From the NCBI GenBank assembly GCA_951230915.1, contig OX579633.1:49180029-49244028 (forward strand): 64,000 bases of DNA, in the 5' to 3' direction. The notes below the pieces were generated by a model, which had not been told where the DNA came from, did not search any database, and worked only from the letters and a program-made list of their open reading frames with translations. This document shows positions 36,491 to 47,895 of this stretch, in pieces. This DNA is from Antitrichia curtipendula (Eukaryota > Streptophyta > Bryopsida > Hypnales > Leucodontaceae). The position numbers were made by a program, and so were the translations under genes. Numbering within the stretch: position 1 is the stretch's first letter; every line of letters begins with the position of its first letter.

Positions 36491-37875
36491 CCAGTGCGTC
36501 GAGGTGCATGGTCTCCCCCACACCCTTGCACCTTCAATGTCCCACCCCCGCGGCGCGGCCGGTTGACACAACCCACGCCCACGCGCAGCGGCAGTTTTAG
36601 CACTGAAAGATAGTCCGGGTGAATCGGCTAATGCTAGAAGACTTTTTGGTAAGATTTGCAATGTGTGTGGAGAGGGAGATTCATAATACACTAGAACTTC
36701 CATGAGGTAATAGTCCCGGGATCGGAAGAGAATATTACATTAGTTAGAGAAGGTTTGCGACATTAATGACATTTGAAGATTTTTTTAGCAAGCTGTAATT
36801 TCGTGGCACCTATATTGTATTGTGTCAAGTTTCACTCAAAACAAAGGACATCTAGATTCCAAACTCAATGAAAGTTGTTTTCCTTCTTTTTACTTACTTT
36901 GTACATCTTCAGTGCGTCCAGGCAGGAACCAAAAGAATAATATTACTTTAGAAAGATTATTGACTTACAAAAGTTCACTTTATAGAAGCTCTGTTGTATT
37001 TCATGTTTTGGAGGACAGAGTGATCTCATTAGAGTCATGAAGCTCCTTCTCACTTCAATTGTAGATGAAATACAATAAATATGGATGATAACTCATTTGC
37101 ATCTTATATTAAATTTAAACTATGGTACGATTTCTTCCACCACAATTTTGGTTACATTTTCATCCAAATAGTTTTTTATCCATTCATTCTTACTACCATA
37201 ATGACATCCTTACAACTTTTTGATGAACCCCTACATGTGCCATTGCATTGCAACAAAAAAAACTTTCAATTCATCCAAATGCACACACCAATTAAAGGGA
37301 GTTATGGTAGCAAGTCTTCATTCCCCCAACTCACTTAATCCTTGAAGAATATTGCAAGCTTCAAGGGCATTTTGAAAGTCAAAACTTGAATTTCTATATA
37401 GTTCTTGATTTAAAATCATTTTAAATTTAACTAAAAATATATATCTCTAATAGTCTATTTTTTACTCCATTTTAATTTTATTCAAAAAAAATTTAATTAT
37501 AATTTTTGTGACACTTTGAATAGAACATCTTAACAACTCACAATACACCACTTTTTCAACTTTTTCTATCAAACTTTTCTTAGTGTAAGCTCAAGGACTA
37601 CCTCAATTACACCATGATGTTTGTCAATGATATTTCCATTTTTAAAGAAAATTTCAAACTATTTAAAGCATATTGTAATTATTATAATTTTTACAAAGAT
37701 TTTTTATTTTTTATTTTATAAAATTTAGTTTAATATTTTTAATTATGAAAAATTGAGATTAAATTTTAGACGTATATTACTACATGTGAAAAATATCAAA
37801 ATTTGAAAATGTGTATTTTAATGTAGAAATCTAATAAATTTTGATCAAGCCCAATCATAAAACGGTCTTTAAGGA
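36491..37875. other. GC-rich patch followed by AT-rich intergenic
   Basis: 36500-36620 is unusually GC- and CpG-rich (CCCCCGCGGCGCGGCCGG) for this region and could be the end of an element or a relic promoter. The rest is AT-rich with no gene seen. Confidence 0.4.
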
Positions 37876-38108
37876 TTAACCCAAGAAGGACACCGCGGAC
37901 AATAAATGTCCGATGGATGACAAGGAATTTTCCACTTTAGGATAGAATTACAAATATTCATCCTTGGAATTTTTTGTGGAAAGTGGAGAACATCTACAAT
38001 AGTTTGACTTCCTATGAGTATTTTTAGATTTTTTTTTTATTTCGGTGACTCTCACGGTTACACAATGCATGATTTCCAGGGTCACCCCACATCGTTCCCG
38101 AGGGTTAA
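37876..38108. mobile_element. Possible small TTAA element
   Basis: TTAACCCAAGAAGG at the left and CCGAGGGTTAA at the right, 233 bp apart. Only the seven bases TTAACCC are convincingly inverted, so this may be chance. The size is close to that of family H (238 bp). Confidence 0.25.
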
Positions 38109-38374
38109 GAATTGCACATGGAGTCAAATGAGTAGACAACCAAGAAATTTTCACCAAATTCATTGGAGAATCTTGTACTCAACCAAACCCCGTGAGTCAT
38201 TTTCTCCCATTTCATTGAATTCAAAAAAAACCTTATGACTCTTCCTATTCCAAAATGGAGCCAAGTTTTTGTAGCAATTTAGCGATACCATAAATTGCAA
38301 ATACTGAGAATCCAAAACCAAACACTCCCGGAAATGTAATACCCCCTTTTCCAAACAAGATTAAATCATCCCCC

Positions 38375-38442
38375 AAAATTAATTAATTTTAAATTTTAAT
38401 TAATCAATTGACTAATTAATTACTTAATTAGCTAATTAATTG
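38375..38442. promoter_or_regulatory. TTAATTAA-rich palindromic tract at the DRB upstream boundary
   Basis: A 65-base run built almost only of TTAAT/ATTAA units, ending abruptly at the GC-rich leader of the DRB gene. It is self-complementary and easily melted. It may mark the proximal promoter, but no canonical TATA box is evident and a role is only inferred. Confidence 0.35.
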
Positions 38443-38444
38443 AA

Positions 38445-39514
38445 GTCCCCTGTCGTAGGGCTCTGCGGCCTAGCGGCTAGTGTTGTAGGGTGCTTTTGTA
38501 GTCTTGTCGTGGTGGGTGTTTGCGTTTCTCGCCGTGCCTTGTTGCCATTGCGTCGCCTGCCCTCGTAGCCCGCCCGCCAGCCCCGTTCCGACTTCCGACC
38601 CTCTTCAGCCTCTCTCCGTCCTCCAGTAAGGATCGCGGCTGCCGTTTGCTGCCCCCCTTTTTCCGTCGCCAGCCCAGCCCAGCCTTGTCTCCTCCTCGGC
38701 CATGTGAGGCGCATCTTGCGGAAGTGGCGACCACCTCCTCCGTGGCGAGAATATCGTATCGAGTGAGAGAGACAACCTTTGTTGTCAGGGTTTGCGTCGC
38801 TTGCTCGCTGCTGCGCTTCGCTCGTTGCTGGCGTTTCGGCTTGCTGCTCCTACTTCTGCTGCTTGCTGCTTGGGCTTTGTTGGAGGAGCACATATCACGC
38901 GGCTTGGCGGGCTTCCTTGCGCTTTCCACTTTCCGCTTCTTTCGATTTTCATTCGGAGATTGGAGAAGGGCTGGTGGGAGGAGCCACCGGGGGGTGCGGT
39001 ACATGGTTGTGGGAGAGACGGGGGAGAGGTGCCTGCTTATGTGGTGAAGGCCGCACCGCACTCAGGTGCCATCTCTCTGCCCCAGAGGTGAGTGAGAATA
39101 ACAAGAGAGGCTTGGGCGGGCAGATTGGAGGAGGAAAGGCAGAGGGAGAGTAGGGCAGCTTCCGTATGAGTGTTTCCTTGTGTGTGAGGGGGGCGGAGAC
39201 GACGGTGAGAACGGGCTGAGGTAGAGAGTGGGTGAAGGTAGCTCGGTGGAAGCCGTGTTTTTGAGAGGGGAGGGGCATGGTTGGGGATGCCGTTGCAGGG
39301 GTATGGAGTTCGCGAGCTGAGCATTACTACTCAGATGCGCGTACACCAGGTAGTGGTCGTCGGGGGTGGGGAGCGTTCTTGTGTTTTGTTATATGTGTGG
39401 AGTGTTGATGCGGAAATTTGAAAAATGGATAGGGTTTGTGACAAGCGGTGTTTCGCCGGTTGGGCTATGGACGGTTTGGCTATAGAGCTTACGTCGTTTC
39501 GGGGGGTGGCAGGT
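38445..39514 (+). promoter_or_regulatory. GC-rich promoter/5' untranslated region of the DRB gene
   Basis: Base composition changes sharply from AT-rich to GC- and CpG-rich at about 38445 and stays so into the coding exons. It is rich in CTC/CCT/GCT tracts. Long frames occur on both strands (for example 38520-39047 plus, 38477-39061 minus), but they overlap each other, look like low-complexity translation of GC-rich DNA, and show no domain. A possible leader intron runs from GTGAGT at 39088 to the AG at 39511-39512, just before the start codon. The transcription start cannot be fixed. Confidence 0.45.
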
Positions 39515-41276
39515 ATGTACAAGAACCAGCTTCAAGAGCTTGCTCAGAGGAGCTGCTTCAATCTGCCTGCGTATGCATGCATCAGAGAGGGCCCTGACCA
39601 TGCACCGCGGTTCAAGGCGACCGTGAACTTCAATGGGGAGGTGTTCGAAAGCCCTAATTACTGCAACACCTTGCGTCAGGCCGAGCATGCCGCAGCCGAA
39701 GTGGCGCTCAACACGCTCTCGCGGCGCGGCCCATCGCAGTCCTTGGCGGCACGCATTCTCGTGAGTGAACCAGTCGCTCTCGGCTGTGGTGATATGTACA
39801 TCATAGATAGATACCAGCAGGCATCGTATTCTAATTTGATTGGTGGGCTTACTAGTGTTGCGCTGGTACATGGAATGCAGGATGAAACAGGTGTTTGCAA
39901 AAACTTGCTGCAGGAGACTGCTCAAAGAGCAGGTGTCGCCCTTCCCGTGTACGCAACCACTCGATCCGGGCCTGGGCATCTACCCGTCTTTACATGTACA
40001 GTGGAGGTCGCCTCAATGACTTTCAACGGGGAATCTGCGAAAACCAAAAAACAAGCGGAGAAGAATGCAGCTATGGCTGCTTGGTCTGCTCTCAAGCAAT
40101 GTAAGCTCCCCGTGCTACTTTCCTCTTCATCTCTTGTAGTATGGACAGCTCCTTCGACAATATGTATTAAACTGGGCTACAGCACTAGCCTGCAATAAAA
40201 TTTGTGGAATCAACGAACAGTAGCAAGCATTGATGAAGTTTCGCCTCTATTTAAGACGACCTCGAAAAGGCCCTGATGTGCCGTTTCTTTGGTGATGGGG
40301 ATTTCTTTCAAACCTTTTCCGGTTTTATGGCTCAATTCATTTGGTCGGCTTTGGCACTGCGTCCAATCTAAGATCTGCACTCTCTGTGATTTCAGTTGCA
40401 AATCAAGGAAGAACTGTATCTATCCCGACAGAGACGGAGATGAGTGACGAGCAAGAACAGAACACCATCGCAAGGGCGTTGGCTCTGCATTACGGCAAGG
40501 AGATGCAGTTGCCGCAGAGTGCTCAGAATCCCTCTAGCGGCGCGATTCCCATTAGATTGAGATCTATGTCTTCGAGGGAAGGATTACAGCCTGGTACCAC
40601 ACTCTTAAGCCAGAGTCATGCAGGGTCTTGGGTACCTGATCTATCCAACGATCAGCAGCGACACATGCGCAGTCAGTCACATGCAAATGTGGGGTCACTT
40701 GCGCCACCAATGTATCGTTCTGTAGGTCCTTCGCGGCCAGGTTCCTCGGTCCTCATCCGGGATGTTTCAGGACACCGTGATCCCACAGGGCTTCGGGATG
40801 CTAATGCAATGCGGGATGCTGCCATAGCTAAGAGAGCAGTGGAAAGAGCCATGGGGGGCAATTTTGGTGGTCGACCTGCACCTGTGAACCTCCGACCTGT
40901 GCCCATACGTAGAGAGAGGCACGAGGTGGCTGTGCCTTATGCGGACCATCAGCGAGACGAGGATGAATGGCTGCGTGGGGATAGCTCGAAGTCTAGTAGA
41001 GATGCTGCTGATGGCCGGAACGACTCACTTGACAAGGAGCATGGATCTTCTGTGGTGCATGGGTCCTACAATCCTATGTCTTGGTCAGGTTCCGCAACAT
41101 GGTGGAGCAGTGTGCAGGCGCCCACAATGCCAAGGGGGGCAGCCATGCCTGTGGTTTTACGTCCAGCAGTGATGGTGTGTGCTGCACCTCCTCGTCGTCC
41201 CGCGTCATCACCAGATGATGCAGAAACAGATGGGGAAGCAGCCACTCGCCAAGTTCTTAGCCAGCTGAGCCTTTGA
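39515..41276 (+). CDS. DRB: Double-stranded-RNA-binding protein, plant DRB2/3/5 type; exons 39515-39760, 39881-40100, 40396-41276
   Basis: Joined exons (246+220+881 bp) give 448 codons ending in TGA at 41274. Residues 1-70 form dsRNA-binding motif 1, beginning M-Y-K-N-Q-L, the canonical start of this clade; this is why I choose 39515 over an in-frame ATG at 39425. Residues 83-154 form motif 2, with K-K-Q-A-E-K-N-A-A in its last helix. The equivalent helix of motif 1 (R-Q-A-E-H-A-A-A) lacks the lysine pair. Exon 1 ends exactly between the motifs (phase 0); intron 2 is phase 1. Residues 157-448 are a low-complexity Arg/Ser/Gly/Pro tail, starting with E-Q-E-Q-N-T-I-A-R-A-L and ending A-T-R-Q-V-L-S-Q-L-S-L. 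Family members bind dsRNA and assist or modulate Dicer-like processing of miRNA and siRNA. Introns are short (120 and 295 bp), unusual next to so much repeat. Confidence 0.93.
40194..40199 (+). promoter_or_regulatory. AATAAA motif inside DRB intron 2
   Basis: If intron 2 is retained, the frame stays open for 32 codons past K-Q and stops at TAA (40196-40198), inside this AATAAA. A cleavage event here would yield a short protein with both dsRNA-binding motifs but no tail. The motif alone is weak evidence. Confidence 0.3.
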
Positions 41277-42560
41277 ATGAACCCTGCTGTAAGGTGCCTG
41301 GGTAATCAATATGAAGTAGAAGATGTGTGGGTCTAGTCCACGTGACGTGCCATCTCCCTGGATGGATGATCCAACTGCTGCTACATTGTGGTGGATATTG
41401 CATCCTTTGAGATGGGATCGCCTGTAGGCATACATACATATTTATATATAGCTAGATATTATATAAACTTATGAAATGTATGATGTCTTTGTTGAGGGCA
41501 TGTTCCTACCCGTGGGACTGGTGATATGTGTAGGTCGGGATCCAAATCCATGGGTTGAGTTCCATAGGATGGGATTCCGGGCTGTAGGATTTTTGGTCTT
41601 TCATTCCCTATTTGCGCCACCTATTGGAGGGATGATAATTGCTGCAGCAGGTTTGTTGGTTGAGTAGTAAGTAGGGTTCATCTACCGTGGTTCCAAACAG
41701 TATTTTACCTGAGCACTAACCGGTTTTTGATCTAGTGGATTTGTGGGTTACTTTAGCAAAGCGGGAGTCTTTCTGTGAAATATTGCTTTGGCGATTTGAT
41801 ATTGATGATGCTTCGTCTTGGATCAGCTGAACTTGGAAACCGTAGGCAATGCAACTCAAGTGCAGTTGGCTAGAGTTGTATTTCAGTGAACTGAAAACAT
41901 TACTTAATGATGGAAACGGACATTTTGAAAAGATTTGATGTCTGTTTTGGGCTGTTGTTTCTTTCTCCTTTGTCCGTTTCTGAAACGAGGAGCCCATCAC
42001 TCCAGCTGTTCGTATTAAAGTAAATTCCTTTTGATGTCTTGTACCGAACCTTTGATGAGCAGTAGGCCTTGTACGTGTGAGCTTGAATTCGGTGTTTTTT
42101 GAGCTAAGATGTGCCTGACGTGCTTGCGATGTTGCAAATACTTCGAAGTTAATACTCTAATCAATACTGTGATCATGTGGAGTGATGAAGCCAAAGCAGG
42201 GCACTTAAGATCTGTCAGCCAACTATGCTTCCAATAATTGTAGTCTCTTAAATTTGGTCTGACTTTCTGAACGGAACTATGTCAGGTGGTTAATGCCGCA
42301 GATGACTGATTAATATCAGTTGTAACTCGACGTTATGATACTCTGAACCGTCTTTGACTTCTCCATTTCCCTCTGGAAGGGTTGATTTTATTTTTCATTT
42401 TTCCGACACAAATTGAACTTCGTTTCTTAAATGGGGGCCATGTTCTGGCTCTTACCATGGAGAAGAACAGATGATGGACTTGTTATTAATTTCAACGTCA
42501 GCACAGTACAGCTGGGGGGGTTATAAATCTTTCGTAATCAAAAATATACTGTTTTTAAAT
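41277..42560 (+). other. DRB 3' untranslated / downstream region
   Basis: Composition stays intermediate, with no shared repeats, until about 42560, then becomes strongly AT-rich. This suggests a long 3' UTR or conserved gene flank. A 63-codon frame at 41476-41667 has no recognisable domain and is not supported as a gene. No strong AATAAA was found in this stretch. Confidence 0.45.
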
Positions 42561-45500
42561 TTTCTTAGCTAAACGTGGTCACGCCTAATTTCTTTTTAAT
42601 GAAATCCCAAATTTTGCATGCACTTTGAATTATGTAAATTGACCAATAGGAAGTGAGATTGTGTTTTTTGTTTCTTTCTACTCGTGCAATTGAACCCGGA
42701 GAGGTCAGCACCAGACCAGGACGTAACAGAGCTAGAGCAATGGATCGACTGGAGTGGAGTGAAATCAAACGTAGTTTAGACTGTCAATGAATTCACGAGT
42801 TTTGTTTAATTATGATTATTTCTCATTATAAGAGCTTGATATGAATGCTTTCAAGTAAGTGACCGTCAATGATCAAAATTTAAATTTTCTTATTGTACAA
42901 AAACTAAAAATTATTATGATCACCTAGTTTAGACTACTTACTTCAAAATGATGGAATTTTTTTGAAATCTAAATCTCATGGGGCTGAAAGATTAGGTTTT
43001 GACTTAGGTTCAATATGAACTATAGTGGTCAACCGGCAAATCATGAAATAATAGGGAAAATGATTCTCAAAAGTAAGAAAAAATACTTGTAGCTTATAAA
43101 GATCAAGGAAATAGTGGTGATACATACTTTCTTTGTTTACAAATAAATGTCTTTTCTAGACTTCACCTTTTTTTAAGTTTGTTTTGAGTAGGTCATTTAG
43201 AGTGGGTTTTTTTGTTTAGATTGCACTAAATATATACAATATTCTTCATTGATTTTGGTAATTAAAAGTATGAGCCCATTTGCATACTTTCTTTATACAA
43301 TATCATCAATGAAATTGGTATCAAATGTTATCAGTAACGTTGTGATCACTTAACTCTAAAACAAGGGAGTAACTTTGATATGATACATTTTTTTGAAAAA
43401 ATTTAGTGGATTGTATTCTATAAAATTGATAAGTTTATAACAATTTTTTTAAGATTACCACCTTAATTTAAACTTTACGCTTGAGTCACTTTGTGAGGAA
43501 TATTATAGATTATAATGTTATTTGGATAAATTTAAATTTATAACAAGTATTAGTTTTTGAGCTCATAATTTATTATGGTCATTTTTTTAAAATAAAACAA
43601 AAATTTAAATGAATATGTAATTTATAACAATGGGACAAGTATTTCTTTGTATTAAAATATATCAAATAACTACTTTTCATCTACAATGTTCTTAAAAAAA
43701 ATCTATCTTAAGAAGAAAAAAATCCTTCGTCTGGCCCTTTAATTTTCTCTAATCTAATATGACAAAAAATATACACTCTATTAACAAAAATGGCCATATT
43801 AACTTTGGATTTATTGATGACACATACTTCTAATTTTTTTGTTATTTATGGATTTTGATTCAATTCTTTACAGAGGGATGCAACAAAGGTAAATCTAGGT
43901 ATCGTCTTTGTCAATGAGTTGTATCTAGTCACATTACTCCTTAATAAATAAATTATTTATCTTCTTAGGGATAATATAATGATAATGATAATTATCTTTA
44001 GAATGACAACATACCATCGTTGATTTCAATTTAATCACGTTGAGATGTTTTCTCCCTATATTCAAGCTTTAATCTTAGCCTTACAATTCTAAATTTATAG
44101 ACTTATCTTTGCACCTCAAATAATGCTACACATTCATAACTTGTAGCCAAATAAATTTAATAAAAATGAATCTTATCTTGTTTCAACAATGCTTGCTTTT
44201 TCAAGACTTGTGATAGTCACTGAAGGCTTTTTCAACATATTTCATACCATAATTTGAGCAAAACTCCCTTTTGAGATATTTGTTAATTCTTGATAATAAT
44301 AATTTTCATAATAAAAACTCTTTAAAGTTTGAAATCTTTTGTTCTTTATGTCAAAATTGTGAGAAAGTATAGCTTGTGCCAGTGCTAAAACTATGAAATT
44401 TCAAGTTACATGAAATCTATTTTTAGCTAGTTTTCTTATAAATTTAAAGTCTTTGAGAAAAAAATTACTTTGAACTTTAAAATCTTTTAGTATTAGTAAG
44501 CATGTTCTAAAGTATTAAAGTTCTATAAGAGCTTTCCACTCCACAATCTAATTGGCTCTTATTTTCATACTTTTATATTTTTAAAGTTAATTTTCCTTTA
44601 AAAGTCAATTTTTTTGTTTCATAAGTTGGAATGGAAGAAATTGCACAAACCTTAATAGTTATTAGGTCTACAATGTGATAGTGAATCACAAAACAAACAA
44701 AAATAATAAAAATAAAAATAAATTATCTACCAAAATATAAAAACGAGAGAATACCAAGTTGGAGGAGGTTCCATTAAAAGATTGGACACAAAATGAGATA
44801 TAAGAATAACAAAAATACTTGATATTGGATTTTTTAATTGATTGAATTTTAAAATGGTCATGAGAGAAATTTTATAATCATTCTATATAAATTTATATTC
44901 ATTTTTTAATAAATTATTGTATTTCAAATTAGATTATCAATATGAATAAATTTTCAAATTATGGTACAACGATAAAGATATTAGATACTAGGTATTTGTG
45001 ACATCAATTATGGATCGCATTTACAATATTATATTGTATTTGATGTTTTCATCAATTAGACATTTATAGACACTTGTTTGGAGGTTCATTAATAGCATCG
45101 CCTAAAAATATTTGTTTAAAAAATAAACAACACTATTGATAGGAATACATCTAATATTATTATTGATATTATATTGTGTTGTAATATATTACAAAAATCT
45201 ATGACATTTGTGTTTCTTTATTTGATTGAAAGGTGGCGTATGTCACATAATTATTGATTTAATCCCTAAAGTTCATTTACACCCAAATGCCCAAACTCCC
45301 TTGAGAGCCTTGTTTAAAACACCATGCACATTTTTTTTTAATTGTGCATTCAACCATTAAATATTTTAGCTAGCGTATTGAAATATCTTCTCTTAAAATT
45401 AATTAAAATAAAATCCAATAGTGAGACTATAGCACTTAAATTTTATAAACTAAGTTTTAAAAGCCCTTCCAAAAAGAATAATGATATCTTTCAAGATTTT

Positions 45501-46637
45501 TAGGAAATAATGTATGCATTTTACAACCTAAGGAAGTTTGTAATACATTGTAGAATTGAATTGATAATTAGTGAACAAAAATCTAACAAAGATAAACTTG
45601 GTTTTGTTCTTTAAAATATATTAAGTATATAGGGATATAAGACGTAAAGGGCATGAAATTGCTAATGGCTTCAGCATAGAATCAAACAATGTTAATATTA
45701 ATAGATATAATATTTTAGCAAGCCATACAAACCTTTTAATCACTCTTCTTTTTTGACATTTTTCTCCAAGATGTTGTAATTGTGTATAAAACAAAATCCT
45801 TTACAATTTTGACTGTAGTCAAGTTTATTGCATGAATTGACTCATCTCTTGTATCTGTCCTACACAAGATTTTAAATATAAAAAATTTAAAAGTAATATT
45901 CAATTACCCAAAATACACTTATAATCATAGACCTTCATTTCTTTTGCAACATGTATTAGAATCTCATTAAACAAAGTTTTCCTTAAAATTTGTGGCATAT
46001 AGAAGCTACAACAAAAGTCTAAAATAATAAACAATAATTATTAAGCTACTTGGACCTCTTTAAAATCAAAAGAAGACTAATTGATTTTCAAGTCTCTTTA
46101 GAGGTTAAACCATGAAACATGTGATGTGATATAAAAACAAGTATAAACCTACTTATACTAATAATCGATTCTTCCTAAGAAAAGTTTAATTTGCAAGTAA
46201 ACTATTTACAAAAATTATTTACAAAATTTATTTAAGAATTTTTTTGGATGAATAAGTAAATACATCTCACTATCCATGCATGAAGGCAAAAATAAAAAAA
46301 TTCCTTTTAATACTATAATTTTGTCCACATGGTAATGATTTAAAAAGAAATTGTGTTCTTATCATTGATAGAACAGATGGCCAAAAGTTAATTCATAAGA
46401 TTTGGAGATATATTGACAAGTGCAAGAGAGGAGAGTCTTAAATGATATGTCACCTTGAAAGATATCTCATCCAAAAAAACCGTATTGTAAAAGACAAGGA
46501 AACCTATTTCGTTATCCTCCTTTCTCCAAAGAAAATATGTTGTACTCCTACATTACTAGATACAACAGATTTTTTTTTGAGATAGAGGGAGTAATATTTT
46601 TTGACATAGACTGAGCCTATGGACCCCAAAATAATTA
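42561..46637. other. AT-rich intergenic, 4 kb, nothing firm
   Basis: A single TTAATCCCTAAAGTTC-like sequence at about 45253 resembles a TTAA-element terminus, but no partner end is visible. No coding potential. Confidence 0.5.
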
Positions 46638-47002
46638 CTCCCTCTGTTTATAAGTAATACTAAGGTAGGCACCCCAAAATGGCACCTGACCTTAAAGTGC
46701 CATCTACAGGCAGTGTACATTTCCAAAATCAGTTATGTACCTATATGGATGGAGCGCTTTCAAAAACAAACTTTGACCCTTAATAACTTTTGCATACGGT
46801 GTCCAAATGCCACGTTCTCTGGTGCGTTGGAACCTCCTTTCACTTGCCAACAAGAATATATGAAAATTTGACCAGTCTAATAGTAGTAACTAAGCTCAAT
46901 AGCAAAAAGTGGCGGTTTTGGGTGTACCCACCTTAGTGGAAAACACAAAGGATACACTGGTATTACAAAGGTTACACTGATATTATTCAGAAGCAAAGGG
47001 AG
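46638..47002. mobile_element. Stowaway-type (Tc1/mariner) MITE, interrupted
   Basis: Left end CTCCCTCTGTTTATAAGTAA and, read from the right, CTCCCTTTGCTTCTGAATAA. TA on both sides (46636-46637 and 47003-47004). CTCCCTCYGT ends with TA duplication are diagnostic of plant Stowaway MITEs. A second TA-flanked MITE (46663-46933) is nested close to the left end; without it the element would be about 92 bp. Confidence 0.8.
46663..46933 (-). mobile_element. TA-flanked mariner-type MITE, copy 2 (intact)
   Basis: 271 bp, ends AGGTAGGCACCCCAAAAT and, from the right, AGGTGGGTACACCCAAAA. TA at 46661-46662 and 46934-46935. It matches copy 1 (13925-14440) over its length in the opposite orientation, apart from the hAT MITE inside copy 1. 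It is nested in a Stowaway element. Non-coding. Confidence 0.85.
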
Positions 47003-47004
47003 TA

Positions 47005-47647
47005 AACTTCAAAGTTTTTTTACATTTAAAAAATAAATAAAATTTAAATTCAAAGGGAAAATTAGGAAAAAGGTGGGATATTTCCTCGTCGTATTCATCA
47101 CCATGCCACTGGGATTGGAATTAATGAAGCACGACCTGAAACCCTGAATGCTCTCCCTTCCCCTTTTCCCTTTTTTTTTCCCCTGTGGACTAATAAAAGC
47201 GTGGGACTTGATGAATTTTTTCCCTGTGCCTAGCAACCCCTTCTTTATGGCTCCCCCATAACTTGGTGGAAAACATTTATAGTGCTATTGTACAGTACCC
47301 ACTGGGTGCCCCTTAATAATAAGTTACCACTCCACTCACTGGAGAGGGGGAGAGAGACCATCATCAGCTGAGTGTCTTCTTATGTGGATTTAATGAATTT
47401 CTAGTGGAACCATTGAATGCTCATAACTCCATTCCTGCAAACATTTATTTGGGGGAAAATAACCCCCTCTCAATAAGAACACAGTATTTTCCAATTGCAC
47501 AACACAATAACTTCAGTTGGGGTGTAGCCAGACTGGGAAACTCAATTGCACCATAACTTTGGGGAGCAGACTGAAACAACAACGTAACTACACCGGAAAC
47601 AGGCCCAAAGAAGCTCTGGCAACCCATGGGCTCGCTCTAAAAGCGAC
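47005..47647. other. Intergenic, probably start of family G element
   Basis: Less AT-rich from about 47080. No gene recognised; the frame at 47517-47771 on the plus strand has no domain and overlaps a dispersed repeat. Confidence 0.4.
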
Positions 47648-47880
47648 CAACGAGCACAGAGGTACATTCCGCTTTCCTTCAATGTACCCAGTGTGTACAT
47701 TTTTGAGGACCACTGCGTCTTTGACTTTCAAAAATTCAGAACGAATTCCACAAAGGTGTAGACAAATATGAAATGGCTTGGGGTTAGATGCCAATTCCAT
47801 TTTACTTCCTAGAAAAAAAATTTAGTGAAAATTATTTCGATGAGTTTAATATAGCTTTCCCCCCAAATGCAATTAGCCGA
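47648..47880 (+). repeat. Family G dispersed repeat, copy G3
   Basis: CAGAGGTACATTCCGCTTTC, TTCAATGTACCCAGTGTGTA, AATATGAAATGGCTTGGG and TTAGATGCCAATTCCATTT align in order with G2. It ends where a TTAA element begins. Confidence 0.55.
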
Positions 47881-47895
47881 ATTAAAAAGGGCCCC

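Noticed and set aside
38477..39061. 194-codon minus-strand frame and several overlapping frames in the DRB leader
   Set aside because: GC-rich DNA is open in several frames at once; the translations are low-complexity and have no domain, and all lie just upstream of the DRB start.
39425..39514. Upstream in-frame ATG for the DRB protein (30 extra residues)
   Set aside because: The family typically starts at M-Y-K-N-Q-L (39515), and an AG acceptor lies immediately before that ATG, so the upstream part is probably intron or leader.
41476..41667. 63-codon frame downstream of the DRB gene
   Set aside because: No domain, no splice or promoter context; most likely 3' untranslated sequence.
45253..45300. 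TTAATCCCTAAAGTTC as a TTAA-element start
   Set aside because: No partner terminus or family interior follows it.
46533..46593. Second tiny Stowaway-like element (TACTCCTACATTAC ... GATAGAGGGAGTA)
   Set aside because: The right end looks Stowaway-like but the left end is a weak match and the element would be only about 60 bp; may be a solo end.
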